From contig NC_061074.1 in NCBI RefSeq assembly GCF_021917145.1, positions 12,443,772 through 12,507,771 of the forward strand: 64,000 bases of DNA, read 5' to 3'. Source of the DNA: Hypomesus transpacificus (taxonomy: Eukaryota; Chordata; Actinopteri; Osmeriformes; Osmeridae). The translations under genes and the position numbers were made by a program. The first letter of the stretch is position 1. The number at the start of each line of letters is the position of its first letter. Positions 18,750 through 36,000 of the stretch are shown here, in pieces. Under the pieces are notes generated by a model, which was given only the letters and a program-made list of their open reading frames with translations, was not told the origin of the DNA and searched no databases.

Positions 18750-21700
18750 GCTAGCCCCACAAGCCCTGGAGGACCACTGGAGGCGGAGGACCATGGACTC
18801 CACGGGAAGAGCAGTGAGGGACCAGGCCCCGGGCACAGTTTTGACTATCCACCCCTCTCCCAACCCTTCACCTCCCCTCTTAACTGTCCCATTTTGCAGG
18901 TGTGTGGGTGTGTATGGGAATAAATATTGCTCAGGTCAAAAGGGCTGAAAGAGGCATGGTTCCTCTATACAGCAAATATTGGCACACATCCAGATCAGTC
19001 CATTTGTCTATGTTAAACCCTTCAAGTGTCAACACTTCATATTCCCATTTTAATTTACAGCTCACACTCACTGATATTTGTTTTCCTCTCGTGCATGTAC
19101 ATAATATGATGCGCTCTTCACAGCCACTGCTTTCTGTTTGCACAAAGACTGCTGTTAGAAAAAAGCCTTTCGGCACGGCACCACGTTTACTTGGAGAAAA
19201 AAAGAAAAAAAAATTGGTGTGAAGCAGTCACAGCAAGATGAGGTTGTTCAGGAAATCCCAAAACATACAAAATCCCAGTGAACTTCAAATGCTCTGCTTT
19301 GTTGGCAAAATACTGTCCTCCTGTGCCAGTCTGCTGTTAGTCGTTTTAGTTCGATCCATTCCCAAATTAGAAGAATGTACCTGCTCTCTGCACCGACTCT
19401 GTAAACATTCAGATTTGATGCCACTTGCACAGTAGATTGACTACCCAAGTTGCTAGGAGCCAGGTCTGTTACAGGAGTTCCACGTCGTCTGTGAGGTTGG
19501 GAAACATAAGCTAGTAAGATCGCATGTTTGACTTTATATTTATTTGAATATAGCCAACCCTACTTAGTGCCAGTCAGTTGTTACAGAGTGTGGATAATGT
19601 TTATTTACTTTTAGGAAAGAAATTCTGTAGTTTTTTTTTTTTTTTTTTTAAGCAGTTTTATTTGTTACATTTTGTGTGTAGAACTTTCACCTTTTTGAGA
19701 AGATCAAAAGAGTGTTCTTCCACAGCATTATGTATCTTTCCTAGTTGTGATGGTGTGTTAATGAATACATTGCAATAGCAGTATGGATATATTTTTTTAA
19801 TTGTCCATGGGTGAAAGACGTCCACACATCTTCACCACATCAGCCAAAATCGCCAGAACAGTCCAGTCGATGTTACTATTAATAATATGGTGCCTTTTTA
19901 ACTGCTGGCACTGATGTGTCAGTTTCACTTGAGAACATGCACAAAATCTCCTGTTTTAGCCCCTTGATTTGCATTGATGGTAATTGTCTTGATTTCCAAT
20001 AGTTGCCAATACAGCTTAGCACACTGGTGTTGATAGAAGAGAAAGAGAGAGAGATCTTAACATCCCATGATCTCTTTCTATCCTGAAGTTCTGTTTGTAG
20101 AGTGTTCATGTTGTGTGAGAGTAGAAATGTCATACTAAAACTGATGATTGTATATCCTTATCGGTTATCGTATTGACAGATAAGCAACACGGGATAGTTT
20201 GATTGATACAGGATTTTTCTAAGTGGTTGTTCTTGAGGGCTGGTTTTGGGAGCCCCTGCGGTGAGTGGAAGAACATGAATGTGTGAGCTGTTTCCACCTT
20301 GTGGAAGGTTCCGTATTATTCTGGGTTTTATGGTTTTGTGATACAACATTTTAATGCCTTTTATGTGGGACCATGATATCGGTCTGTTTTTTTTTTTTTT
20401 TTTTCAGTGCCTTTTTTTTTTTTAACTGCTGCCTTGTCAATGCACTTTATACAGCAAAAAATGCATACAGTAAAATGGATGTTATTTTCTAATGTTGGGC
20501 ACGGCCCCCCGAGGTGTGTTGGCACTTCAGGTCCAGATGCAGAAACAGTGAGTTATTTAGAAGTGAAGAGGGCATGTATGACTGGAGGTGGTACATGTTG
20601 GTGTGGTTGAGGGCAACTTTTGCACCACCACGTTTGAGATTTAGTGCCAGTAAAACGGAGATTCTGTAGAATCTGTAGAAAACTTTGAAACTGATCTTGA
20701 GTGAATGTATTAAAGTTTGACTGAGGGGACAATTTTTTTACCTCAACAGCAGTCTTGGGCATAATATGGAGGACAGGCATTCTTGTGAACTGAAATATGT
20801 GATGGAATGATGCAAAACTAAGCAACACTAATGACTCATTGACCAACTTCATCACTATCTGAGACCCGTGGCAAGTGAACCAAGCACATATACTGTATAC
20901 TAAGGACTGCTGTGTAGCATGTAAATACAACTCTACAAATATGTTGACATTGGCAAGCAGTTTTAAAAATGCATTAAGGTGGCAAAGCACTTAATAATTT
21001 ACTTTGACCCTCAGTTATTTTCCCAGCACAGATCCCATAGCTTCCAAGTGTTTCATGATTAACTTCTTTCTAACCTACTTTCCTGTCAGCCTGCTTTCCC
21101 TAAACTAAGATTGCTTTTAGGGAGTGACTATCTCCATATGGAAGTTCGAAACACTTCACACATATATACAAAAGATCTAGAGATGATTAGGAAATATATC
21201 CTCCTATGAATCATTGAAGCAAAGCAAAATGTTAATATTGTGTATATTTACAATGTAAAAGAGATTAAACCTTTTAAAAACTAAACTTGCATTTTGGAAA
21301 TAAGGAAACATGATCATCTCTAAGACTAACATTATTTAACTGATGGATTATGCAGATATTAGAAAATTTAAAGGAATATCGAAGACATTGATGTTGGGGT
21401 CTTTGAAAGTAGCTGATGAACCTGTGCTTGGTTGTACACTGATTCTAACTGCTCCTTTTGCCGTGCCTGCTCTTGCTTCATCTAGCTTTCCTGTTTCTAT
21501 TATTCATTGTCCCCTTTGAAACCAACTATTGCAGTCAAGTGCCCCACCCCACAGATTGGTATGCCTTCTGATGTTCACATTGTTCACATTGTTCAATGTG
21601 ATGCTGTCACTGTGCAACAAATAATAACTTCTCTTCACAAAAGTACTCGAAAGATTTATTTTTCAAGCAGCATGGTTGTTTTGTTTTTTTAACTATGTCC

Positions 21701-22740
21701 TCTGCTCTCCTCCAAAATCAATTATGATCTTATGTTACATTGGCTGTCCCAATACCTTCCCAACATTTTCCTTTTTAATTTCTATTTTAGAGGTGACAAC
21801 AAAACCATTAGGCAGCTAATACATTGCTGTTTAATTCTGCAAAGTTGTCACTGATCAGTGGTTTGGAAAGAAGATGGAAAGGTATGGATTATTTAGAGGA
21901 TGTAACTTTGCTTAACATTAAATGCCAATGGTTCGAATGTCAAGCCAGTCAAGCCTCACTTCAAACAGAAATGGACTAATGCCAACCTGAAGTTATCACA
22001 CCTTCGATTCCGTGTTTTAAATCAATATTGTGAGAGGGAGACTACTTTAGGTATTTTTTATTCATAATTGTTTTAATCTCTTATAAGGCTTCTTCAACAA
22101 CCTGAATATTTTTTTTTTCTCCATTATATTTTAAATATAATTGTAACATTGCCGTCAACTTTTGTCCTACTGACTGAACGTATGGAATACTGAATGAGAA
22201 ATGGTCTTAAGAATATTGAGGTCCTCCCTCTGGTCAAACACTGTGCCATGACAGAGCTGCCCAGCCCAGCCATCACTGCTTTGTATCATCATCCTAGTCA
22301 CCTGTTATTTGGGCTGATGGCATAAAATGATCAAAATGTAAGCATGCAAGCCAACTGCTGTGGTCATGTAGGCAATGTGGAAGCTGGAAAAGAATGGTGA
22401 AAGGCAACATTTTGAAGCAAAACAAAGAGGGGGTGTTTCTATGAGGATGTCAGTATTCTTCCTTGGCTCAGCGTTACCACTACAACTCATATAACCTGTA
22501 TTAAAATGTATAGATTGTGAAACCTCTTATTGAATGTCTGAAAGATTATGAAGATTATACATACAAGTTGGAAAAAAATACAAAGTGGATTTAAATTGTG
22601 TAAAAAAGATTCATAAACAGAAGAATAAAAACTAGGATCAAATGTACTATTTTGTTTGTATTATAATTACCATTATGTTGGCGGAGGGATATTGAACAGA
22701 AATCAACTGTAATAAAGTAATTTTAGTATAGTCTGTGTCC
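18750..22740 (+). other. Probable long 3' UTR of taok1
   Basis: About 4 kb of AT-rich sequence without a supportable gene on either strand. Candidate AATAAA signals lie at 18919-18924 (early), 22624-22629 and 22711-22716. A perfect Pumilio-type TGTAAATA is at 20920-20927, and several T-rich runs occur (19630-19650, 20386-20421). Vertebrate TAOK1 mRNAs are known for very long 3' UTRs, and the next gene starts just after 22.8 kb. Transcription to the far signal is inferred. Confidence 0.55.
22711..22716 (+). terminator. Likely distal polyadenylation signal of taok1
   Basis: Canonical AATAAA, followed within 25 nt by a GT-rich stretch (TAGTATAGTCTGTGTCC), the expected downstream-element composition. 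Confidence 0.5.
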
Positions 22741-22849
22741 TGTCTCTTATATTGAAAAAACTAACAAAATTGAAGCATGCATTTATAGTTTCTTGAACAG
22801 AAAAACGTGGGACCTTATGGTTGCTTTCTTCCACTCAAGTTCTAGCCCA

Positions 22850-22949
22850 GCAGTTGCGTATGTTGACACCCGGAAACTCCGTACTACGATGTAGCTAGCT
22901 AGCCAGCTAGCATGCAGGCTAGCAGGAAGGTGTTATCCTCGCAGAAAAG
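22850..22949 (+). other. Probable non-coding first exon of the small membrane-protein gene
   Basis: Contains a TAGCTAGCTAGCCAGCTAGC run and ends in a good donor (CAGAAAAG|GTAAGA). An ATG at 22912 opens a frame that does not join the frame of the next exon, and the correct frame has a stop here. The exon is therefore most simply 5' UTR. The left border is not determined. Confidence 0.4.
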
Positions 22950-23249
22950 GTAAGACAGCAGTCTTGTAAAAATGTAGGTAAATGGCATCTTGTTACACAG
23001 CTAATTGAAAATGTACACAACAGCAAAATGCCTCTTCCTTATAGCTAGCTTGCATGGTTTTGGCAAAGTAGTTAAGTAGGGGGAGAACTCTCAGAAGATT
23101 GACTTAAAATAGATTTCGCCACTAAGGACAGCATATCCAACATACAAAATAAAGGAGAAAAACCAACATTATGTTATATAAGGACACTGATTTGATGTTT
23201 GAATGCTGACAACAGCTTGATTAATATATCACTTTTACGTTCAGGTGCC

Positions 23250-23683
23250 ATGATGGTTTGTGAGCTCCTTCTTTCATCTATGTGGTTTCTTTATGTCATC
23301 TTCTGGGTCGAGACCATAAGTGTGTGGTTGTTCCTCTGCATCTTCTACCAGGACCGAGTATTCTACCTTTGGGGAGATGGGTAAGACTTTCCTGGTCCAT
23401 GATCTCAAATAGTTGTTTAGCTAAACTACTTGTGCACATTGAATAGCATATAATTATATTTAATTCTACAGGAGGTTCGCTGATGATGATGATCCCAGTC
23501 AAATGCTGTACATTTTGAGCTGGTGAGAGGTCCTTTCAGTTTGACTTGTTGGAACAGATGACCATAATGATATGCATGGTTTTTACAAAGATATTCATCA
23601 TAGACCATTAAACTCCTGCTTTAAACAATGCATTGGTTATCTTTCCACACAGGGTGGATCCCATAAGACTGTTGCAAACATGA
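23250..23683 (+). CDS. Small single-pass membrane protein, 70 residues, unrecognised
   Basis: Three coding exons with clean GT-AG sites and matching phases: 23250-23380, 23472-23522, 23653-23683 (213 nt with stop). The protein starts MMVCELLLSSMWFLYVIFWV, has a strongly hydrophobic, aromatic-rich stretch over about residues 6-33, then a Tyr-Gln-Asp-Arg turn, an acidic DDDD cluster near residues 48-51 and the tail SWVDPIRLLQT. It has no cleavable-signal motif that I can see; I expect one transmembrane helix. I do not recognise the family. Support comes from two consistent introns, a stop soon after the last acceptor, and polyadenylation signals at 24320 and 24342. The start is the first of two adjacent ATGs, with GCC before it. 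Confidence 0.6.
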
Positions 23684-24350
23684 CAGAGTAGAGGAAGGAG
23701 ACATGAAGAACAACATATCGAGAGCTGAGATTGGTTCCTGAGCCATGCGTGTGAAGCGCTTCCAAAGCACACCCTGAATAAGCCCCTCTGTGTGTCAGTT
23801 ACCCTCTTGAAGCATGGTTATTATCAGAGTCAGACTTCCAGTACACATGAAGCATAACCAGTGATGTGGAAACTGCATAAAATGAACTGATGGTGCTTGT
23901 TAAATTGAGGAAGACCATGATTACTGTGTCGAGCAATAAGGACATTTTGTAGATTTTTGTAAAATGCCATTGTTTTTTCTATGGGTGTGTTCTTACGTTC
24001 ATATTAGATGGGATACTTTCACATTGTCCTGGTTTGTGTTGTTTATGTTTGCTTAAAATGTTCTGGTTTCAACAAATAGAACATTGACATGTACTTGTGC
24101 TGTCATGTCTAAGGATATTTGTGCAATTTGTTTGTTTGTATTTATTCCAGTTTCCAAATGTTCAACACGCTGAGCATTCAAACACAGACAATGTTTCAAT
24201 CTGCACATCCTTCAAACTTAAAACAGAATTTGCACTCCTTGGCAGACATTTGACATGTTTACCATTTGCGTTGAATGTAACTTTACCCTTCCTTTCAATT
24301 TTGGTTGGTATAACTTTGTAATAAATTTGCACTTCTGGAAAAATAAATTA
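23684..24350 (+). other. Probable 3' UTR of the small membrane-protein gene
   Basis: AT-rich, no supported gene. Ends near two closely spaced polyadenylation signals, AATAAA at 24320-24325 and 24342-24347. Confidence 0.45.
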
Positions 24351-24535
24351 AGCATTTCATGTTCACATACCAGGTACAAATGTTACCAGAGGATGTCAAA
24401 TATTATGTAATTTGACTCTACTGTACAGCAATTAAATCAGGAATTAAATGTCCGTTTCTTATAGTTACAGGAAATAAAGTCTTTTTTGTTGTATATGTTT
24501 CTATTTGTAAAATGGAAAGCACAGACATGTTGTAG

Positions 24536-24572
24536 CCAGAGCCATAGAAAAAGCCTTTTTCTATGGCTCTGG
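24536..24572. repeat. Perfect 18-bp inverted repeat with 1-nt spacer
   Basis: CCAGAGCCATAGAAAAAG at 24536-24553 is exactly reverse-complementary to 24555-24572, with a single C between. It lies between the small membrane-protein gene and paf1, about 440 bp upstream of the paf1 ATG. Confidence 0.97.
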
Positions 24573-25010
24573 TTGTAGCTACTAAACCGGCCCTAATCCA
24601 GTCCTCCCGGATTTTAGGTGGCGCTCATCGTCCAGTTACGCTGACATTTTTATTTTCATTCGTACGACCACAGAAAGAACAGTAGTCTAACGGAAGCACA
24701 GATCTAGGATCAGGTTGGTTTAGTAACGCCCACTGTAATCAACCATAACAAATCCTGAAAAACTGATCTTGAATCGAAATACCCATCTATTTATATACAG
24801 GCAATTCTACAAGCCAACTAGAACCATCAGGGTCCTGTAGAGACGACTAAGGAGGAACGAGCTGAGAAAAGAGCGCAAACGCTAAGCAGAAGACAGTAAA
24901 CTAGCAAAAAAAATCTCGTTATTGGCCTAGTTTTTGTATATGTAAGGAGTGTTAATCGTAGTCAAGATTTATAGTACACTGGTAATAGTTGTGGTCTTTC
25001 TGTGAGGATA

Positions 25011-28367
<3,357 letters not shown>

Positions 28368-28684
28368 GGACATCTGATCGCTCACCCCACACGTCTCATC
28401 CCTATGCTCCAGACGGGCGATTTCTCCGAGCCTCAAATTGAAATGTATGCGGCTCGTCCCTTTTTAAACGGCACAGTCTGGGAACAGAACCTCTGTCTCG
28501 TTGATAATGCCTGTCTGCTCGACAGAGGGGATGCACTACTTGTGCACTGTAGTTTAGTGTATGGTTCAAATATGTACACAGGTTTTTTTTCTGTTGGGAT
28601 CTCATGCATAACCCTGTTGAATTTAAGTTTGTTTCCATGTCCTCTCACCATTAGAAGGGTTGCATTATGTCTTTGAAAATTGAC

Positions 28685-28690
28685 AATAAA
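28685..28690 (+). terminator. Polyadenylation signal of paf1
   Basis: AATAAA about 320 nt after the stop codon. A second AATAAA occurs at 28804-28809. The gmfg transcript ends near 29.0 kb on the opposite strand, so the two genes converge with about 0.2-0.3 kb between them. Confidence 0.6.
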
Positions 28691-29024
28691 ATGCAGCGCT
28701 ATGTTATAATGCAGTGTTGCATTTTATAGGCTTTTTATGTCATTTTGTTGCAGACAGTGAATACATCAATGGACATGTCAATTATGAACATGTAGACTTT
28801 GTAAATAAATAGTAGTTGCTGATTTTATAAAACGTGTCTTTTGTAAACCTTTTTTTCTTCAAAGCAAAGTGCCCTTGATGTGTATGGACCACAGATGGAA
28901 TGCTTCTAGAAAAGGATATGGGATTAGAAAGTGTTGTTTGAGACGCTCTTCGTGAGGTGGTTGTAGTGGGGGTATGTAATGCAATTCATAATAAATGACT
29001 GAAATGGACCTGACATGTCTGATA

Positions 29025-29030
29025 TTTATT
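29025..29030 (-). terminator. Polyadenylation signal of gmfg
   Basis: TTTATT on the plus strand, AATAAA on the minus, about 40 nt after the gmfg stop codon. This implies a very short 3' UTR. Confidence 0.6.
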
Positions 29031-29070
29031 AAGTTGTATCGATGCATTCAAGAACAAAGAGGAAAACTCT

Positions 29071-30512
<1,442 letters not shown>

Positions 30513-31560
30513 TCTGGAAAAGGTCCTGTTATGCTTTCCGGTCTTCAATGAGATTTTCTTGTTTAGGTAGTTCCTTCTCTACCACCAGCTAGTGAGAGGA
30601 TGCTGTCTGTGTCACAAGAACCTCCCTTTTCATACAAGGGGAGGGCACTCACACTGAGGAAAGTAGAGCATCCGTCACTGACCCTCCCTTTTTTCATAAA
30701 GCCAAGATGTATGGAAGCAAATCTGTGACATGTTTTTTAAGGCATTGAATACTTAATGTTGAAATTTAAACACCACCGAATTTGTTGGTTTTGAATTCAC
30801 CTCTTCAAAATGTAAATATAAATTTATTTCAATGTAAAAAAATTCAAGTTTCAGGAATTCAGGTTGCTCAAATTCGAACAGTAAAATTCAGATCCCAAAA
30901 TGACAAAAAAAATATTCAATTATAATTTTTTATGATCGAATTTCTTTGGCTCGAATTTTTGGGATCTGAATTTTACTGTTCGAATTTGAAATTGTTCTTC
31001 TCTGTTATTTAGAACTGTCGTGGATCACTGTTTAGAAACCTTTATGGAGGGTGTGAGACAACCTGGCAACCCCACGCTAGTGGCCCACGTCTTGCGTCAA
31101 ATCAGACTGAACGAAGTAAATTTCTCCAGGCTAGCGGCGCTGCGCTCCATTTTTTGTGTGTGGAAAGAAACATTTTTGTATATAGATGCATTGTGTTACG
31201 TCTGAAATCATTACATGTCCTTATTGTAAAGGAAACTAATATACTGCTAGCATCGGATCGAAATCTGCGCTTTGTTTATATGAGTTGTTTTGCATTATAG
31301 CTAGCAAGCTAGCTAACATTACTTTAGGAAATTCTTGCTAGCTAGCAAGCAAGAGATTAGCTAGCGCTGCTACTTGCTAACTAGCTTATCGATTAGCCAA
31401 CAGCTAGGCTAGCTGACAAGTGCAACCCACATACGTAAACAAACAAACGACTATAGCTACCGTATGTTATGTATATTTATTCAATGTCACACATTTCGTG
31501 CTAAATCACCTAGCGTGTCGGCTAGCTAACAAGTAAGACATTTGTATCGTGAGATCTACA
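30513..31560. promoter_or_regulatory. Divergent gmfg / samd4b upstream region
   Basis: The gmfg start faces left and the inferred first samd4b exon faces right, about 1 kb apart. The interval contains the 33-bp inverted repeat at 30868-30989. Nothing else was recognised with confidence, and transcription starts are inferred only. Confidence 0.4.
30868..30989. repeat. Perfect 33-bp inverted repeat, 56-bp loop
   Basis: The arms at 30868-30900 and 30957-30989 are exact reverse complements (left arm begins TCAAATTCGAACAG, right arm ends CTGTTCGAATTTGA). The AT-rich loop contains further ATTCAA/TCGAATTT words. No clear target-site duplication was seen, so a MITE origin is possible but unproven. 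Confidence 0.95.
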
Positions 31561-31703
31561 TTGTTTCTCGTCGTTACTTTGCTAGCCCTTTAGCTTCGTC
31601 CGAGACGAGAAAGAGAGGGACATTCCAGCAGCAACGTCGGAACGGAAAACAATACCAATCCCGATTCACTCTAACTCATTACACGGTGGAAAACATCAAG
31701 TCG
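31560..31703 (+). other. Probable samd4b 5' UTR exon 1
   Basis: A CpG-containing block ends in a strong donor (AAGTCG|GTAAGG at 31703/31704), followed by intron-like DNA. A matching acceptor (TTTGGTAG|GGTTGG at 32726/32727) opens the exon that carries the start codon. The left border is not determined. Confidence 0.4.
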
Positions 31704-33053
31704 GTAAGGGCCTAATTATGCTAGTTAGATTTGTGCTATTTATGATCAAAACAAGTCCCAAGTTAATCACATTTAGATACTATGCAAACACTAATGCTAA
31801 GTCGTGTGTTACAGGGTAAATCTGCTAGCTTTCAGGTACCAGACTGTGTTCTGGTGTGTTTAGTTTGTTAAATCGGTGTGAATGTAGACGTTGATGAATC
31901 TACACAAGCAAAACCGGCTTCTTAACTGGCTTGCTAACACTGACAAGAAAGCTTAGTTAGCTACAAGAAACTAACGCTGTCAGAGGCTGCCACATTAGCT
32001 ATGTTAGTGGCTGGCAAGCTACGTGTCATTCACAGCCAAATCAACAGATATCTTTTGTCCAACACATTCCGAAAGATTTATCTAGACGTAAATGCCGTTA
32101 AACCACATTATAATTGTTAGCTAGCTAGCCAGTATATAAGTTATTGGGAATAATCTTTTGGAGCCCGCTTTCATCGGAAGTGATGATGCTGGCGTTATTG
32201 TGCTCCACTTTTGCACCATGAAGCTGATTATCTCTGCATTATGATTAGCTGAGCTAAATAAAGGACATGGATGCTAGTTTGCGGGACCATAGTATGTGTA
32301 TCATAAAACAACGGTCACATGTATATGCTCCAGTCACGCTCATATCACTGATTGATCGTTGTGGGGTTTAAACTCTGAAAAACGGTATCATTCAGCGACC
32401 AAGGCATTATTTTCAGTGAACTGAACATGATAGCTTTTCAAGTCCGCTTGCAAATGAATTGGCTGTTACTGTGCAGAACCAACTTAAACAGTGTTTGATA
32501 ATATAACCTGCTGTTTGTTAAGTTTATGGAATGTAAACAAGTGAACACCATAATATGCAGTAATATTAAGCATAGAAATGCTGGTCCGTTGTGTTTCTAA
32601 GCTACCAATTAAAGCTGAACAACATGTGTATCAGTGTATTTGCAATGGGAAAGATTTGACAGTCCTCAGTGTGCAATTCATCTGAACCTGTACCTTGACC
32701 TAACCGTGTCCCTGTCGATTTGGTAGGGTTGGGAAGATGCAGGTGCAGATACTCAGGAGAGGGCCTCTGCCTCCTGTCTGAGACACCACCAGCTAGATTG
32801 GACAGACACAGTTCTCATCCAAACTGCACTGAACCCTGTCCTAGTTGTCCCTGCACCACCCCTCACCAGGAGCCTCTGCTGCAGCTGAACCATGTGAGGG
32901 CCCCCCCGCTTCGCTGTGAGGGGATCCTAGGACTGTTCCTGTACCGCCGCCACTGAGCGGAGCCAGAGTGAAACAGTTTGCGATACTGCAGTCCTCCCCA
33001 TAGCCACCGGCCCCACCCGCACATTCCCGTCCCTGTTCCCAAGGGAACACGCC

Positions 33054-36000
33054 ATGATGTTCCGAGACCAGGTGGGCATCCTGACTGACTGGTTCAAGGG
33101 CTGGAATGAGTGCGAGCAGACGGTGGCGCTGTTGTCCCTGCTCAAGAGGGTGTCCCGCACCCAGGCCCGCTTCCTGCATATCTGCCTGGAGCACTGGCTG
33201 GCAGACTGCACTGAGATCCACATCCTGGAAGCAGAGGCCAACAACGCAGGTAGCTGGGGGGCTACACTCTCATAACAATATACACACTTATGATCATGTA
33301 TTAATGATACTGACCACGTTTCGTTCACTCCCAAGCACGTTCGTAAGCAATGTATTTCAATTCGTTTTCTTTCTTCTGTCAATCTCTTCTCTGCACAGCC
33401 ATTGTCAGCCAATGGCACCAGGAGCCCAAAGAGAAGGCAGTGTCCCTGCTGCTATCCCACCTGCCCCTGCTCCAGCCCCGCAACAGCGAGGCCAAGTGTG
33501 AGTACATGAAGCTGCTGCAGAAGGTGCTGAGCCACACCATCGAAAGCAGCCTGTTTGTGGAGGAGAGCCGACAGCTGCTATCCTACGCCCTCATCCACCC
33601 CGCCACCACCCTCGATGACCGGACCTCTCTGGCCATGTGGCTCAACCACCTGGAGGAGCACCTCTCCAGTGGCTACGCACCCACCTCCAGGCCGCCCTCC
33701 GGCCCCTACCACCCTCGCCAGGGCTCCGATGAGTGGCCCAGCTCCGCCGAGGCCATGGACCCTGGCCATGCCTGGCACGAGAAGCCCCCCTCCTCCAGCA
33801 CCTCCCCAGCAGGACAGAACGGACACATGTCGTTCCCTGGCGGGATGCCTTCTCCCATCAACAGCAACAACGCAGGTCAGTCAGCCCAACGGGGACAAAC
33901 AGAGAGAGGTGACATTGCGCCCCATGCTCCGAATTAGCACACAAACCCTCTTGTTGAAACTTTAGTCGTGTGGCCTTTCGGAAATGCTGTGATTGTGTTC
34001 TGTTGCCAGGCCTGGGGGGGCAGATGCAGCCCAGCCCTCTGAAGAGGTCGATGTCGCTGATCCCCTCCAGCCCCCAGGCGTGTGGGTCTGAGTGGCTGAG
34101 CCAGGACGACCTGGGGGGGCGCCAGGCCTACTTACCCACGGACCACGCGCCCCTGTCCCCCCAGAGCAGCGTGGCCTCGTCAGGCAGCGAGCAGACGGAG
34201 GACCAGGGCTCTGCACGCAACACCTTCCAGGAGGACGGCAGTGGCATGAAAGGTCGAGAGTTCAACTCGAAGGCTTTGTCGATGTTTACCCGCGGTAAAA
34301 AATAGCCACCTGCCGCCGACGGCGAGCGTGGCTCAGTGTGACGTTTTCCTTTCCTCGTTTTTGTGTCTCGTCTTAGATGTTCCCACGTGGCTGAAGAGTC
34401 TCCGTCTTCACAAATACGCAGCACTTTTCTCTCAGATGACTTATGAGGAGATGATGATTCTTACAGAGCACCACCTGGAGTCACAGGTTTGTCCTCCAGT
34501 CCAGCACAGGGAGCTGTTGGACAGCACAGGGAGCTGTTGGACAGCACAGAGAGCTGTTGGACAGCACAGGGAGCTGTCAAAGCCAGTGAAGCATGAAGTT
34601 AAGCAATGCGGGCCCCCAGTTTTATACCGAGCTGTCCCGACAGATAAACACAATGATTTGGGCTCTGCTCCACGGCTAGAATGAGACGGGTGGTTAGGAT
34701 TGGATTGTTATTTAGCGACGGGAAGGGTGTTATGTGTTCCCCATTTGAAATGACTGCCCTCTCCATCTTTCCCTCTTTGGCCTTTTTCAGAATGTGACCA
34801 AGGGAGCGCGTCACAAGATCGCCTTGAGCATCCAGAAGCTACGAGAGCGTCAGAGTGTCCTCAAGTCTTTAGAGAAGGTATCACTTACAGGGAGTCTTTC
34901 CATTTCAAAACCTCTCTGAATTTGCAATGTTATTCCAGTGGCTGGGGGGCGACAAAAAAAAACAAAACGCCATTTCCTTCTCGACAGGACATCTTGGAAG
35001 GTGGAAACCTGCGTAACGCCCTCCAGGAGCTGCAGCAGATCATCATCACGCCCATCAAAGCCTGCTGCCCTGCCGGCACCTCGCACAGGGACCACGGCGA
35101 GCCCGGCGACTCCGCCCCCGAGCACTCCAAGCCTGGGGAGGACAAGGTGCTCTCCTCGGAGGCCTTCCAGCCCCACAACCCCCCTGCCTGTGACGGCGAG
35201 TCCTCCACCGCACCCATATCAGACGGTGACATTGCTGGCCAGTTTACGCGTGTCATGGGTAAAGGTGAGATGGGATACAGTTTCATTTAATTTTGATATA
35301 TATATATTTTTTTAGGACCTGCTGGTTCTTGTTTTCTTGTACCATGGTGTGTGTGTGTGTGATATGAACTACCGTGTGTGTGTGTGTGTGTGTTGCAGTG
35401 TGCACTCAGCTGCTGGTGTCGCGGCCGGATGAGGAGAACATCAGCTGTTACCTGCAGCTTATTGAGAAGTGTCTGACACACGAGGTGAGAGCCTGCGAAC
35501 ACAGCATCTATTCCTGGACGGAAGCGCACACCTTTTTGACGTATTTTATAGGCATAGTCGAAATGAGAATGGCACCTTCACATGGGGAGTAATCCATTTG
35601 GCTTCAGGAGTACGTGGTGATCCGGTTCCTTGCAGGAAGCCTTTTCTAAGTATTTACAAATGTGTATAACTTCCCCTTACCAGTGGAGTTCACTGCGCTG
35701 CTTGATGCTTTTGACTGCATTGCTGTTTGAAGTACTGATTCCTGCTTCCCTGCTGCACTCTCTCTTATCTTTACTCCTGTCATCTCTCTCTCGCTGTGTC
35801 TCTCTTTCTCTCTCGCTGTGTCTGTCTCGCTGTGTCTCTCTCGCTGTGTCTCTCGCTGTCTCTCTCTCTCTCTGTCTCGCTGTCTGTCTCTCGCTGTCTC
35901 TCCGTCTCTGTGTCTCGCTCTGTCTCTCTCTCTCTGTCTCTCGCTGTCTATCTCTCAGGCTTTCACAGAGACCCAAAGGAAGAGGCTGGTCTCGTGGAAG

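Noticed and set aside
22912..22950. ATG frame MQASRKVLSSQK as the start of the small gene
   Set aside because: The exon end is out of phase with the conserved-looking frame of the next exon and would hit a stop codon within a few residues. Treated as 5' UTR.
23681..23683. TGA of the small gene as a selenocysteine codon
   Set aside because: No selenoprotein family resemblance and no SECIS-like element recognised in the 3' UTR. A normal stop is simpler.
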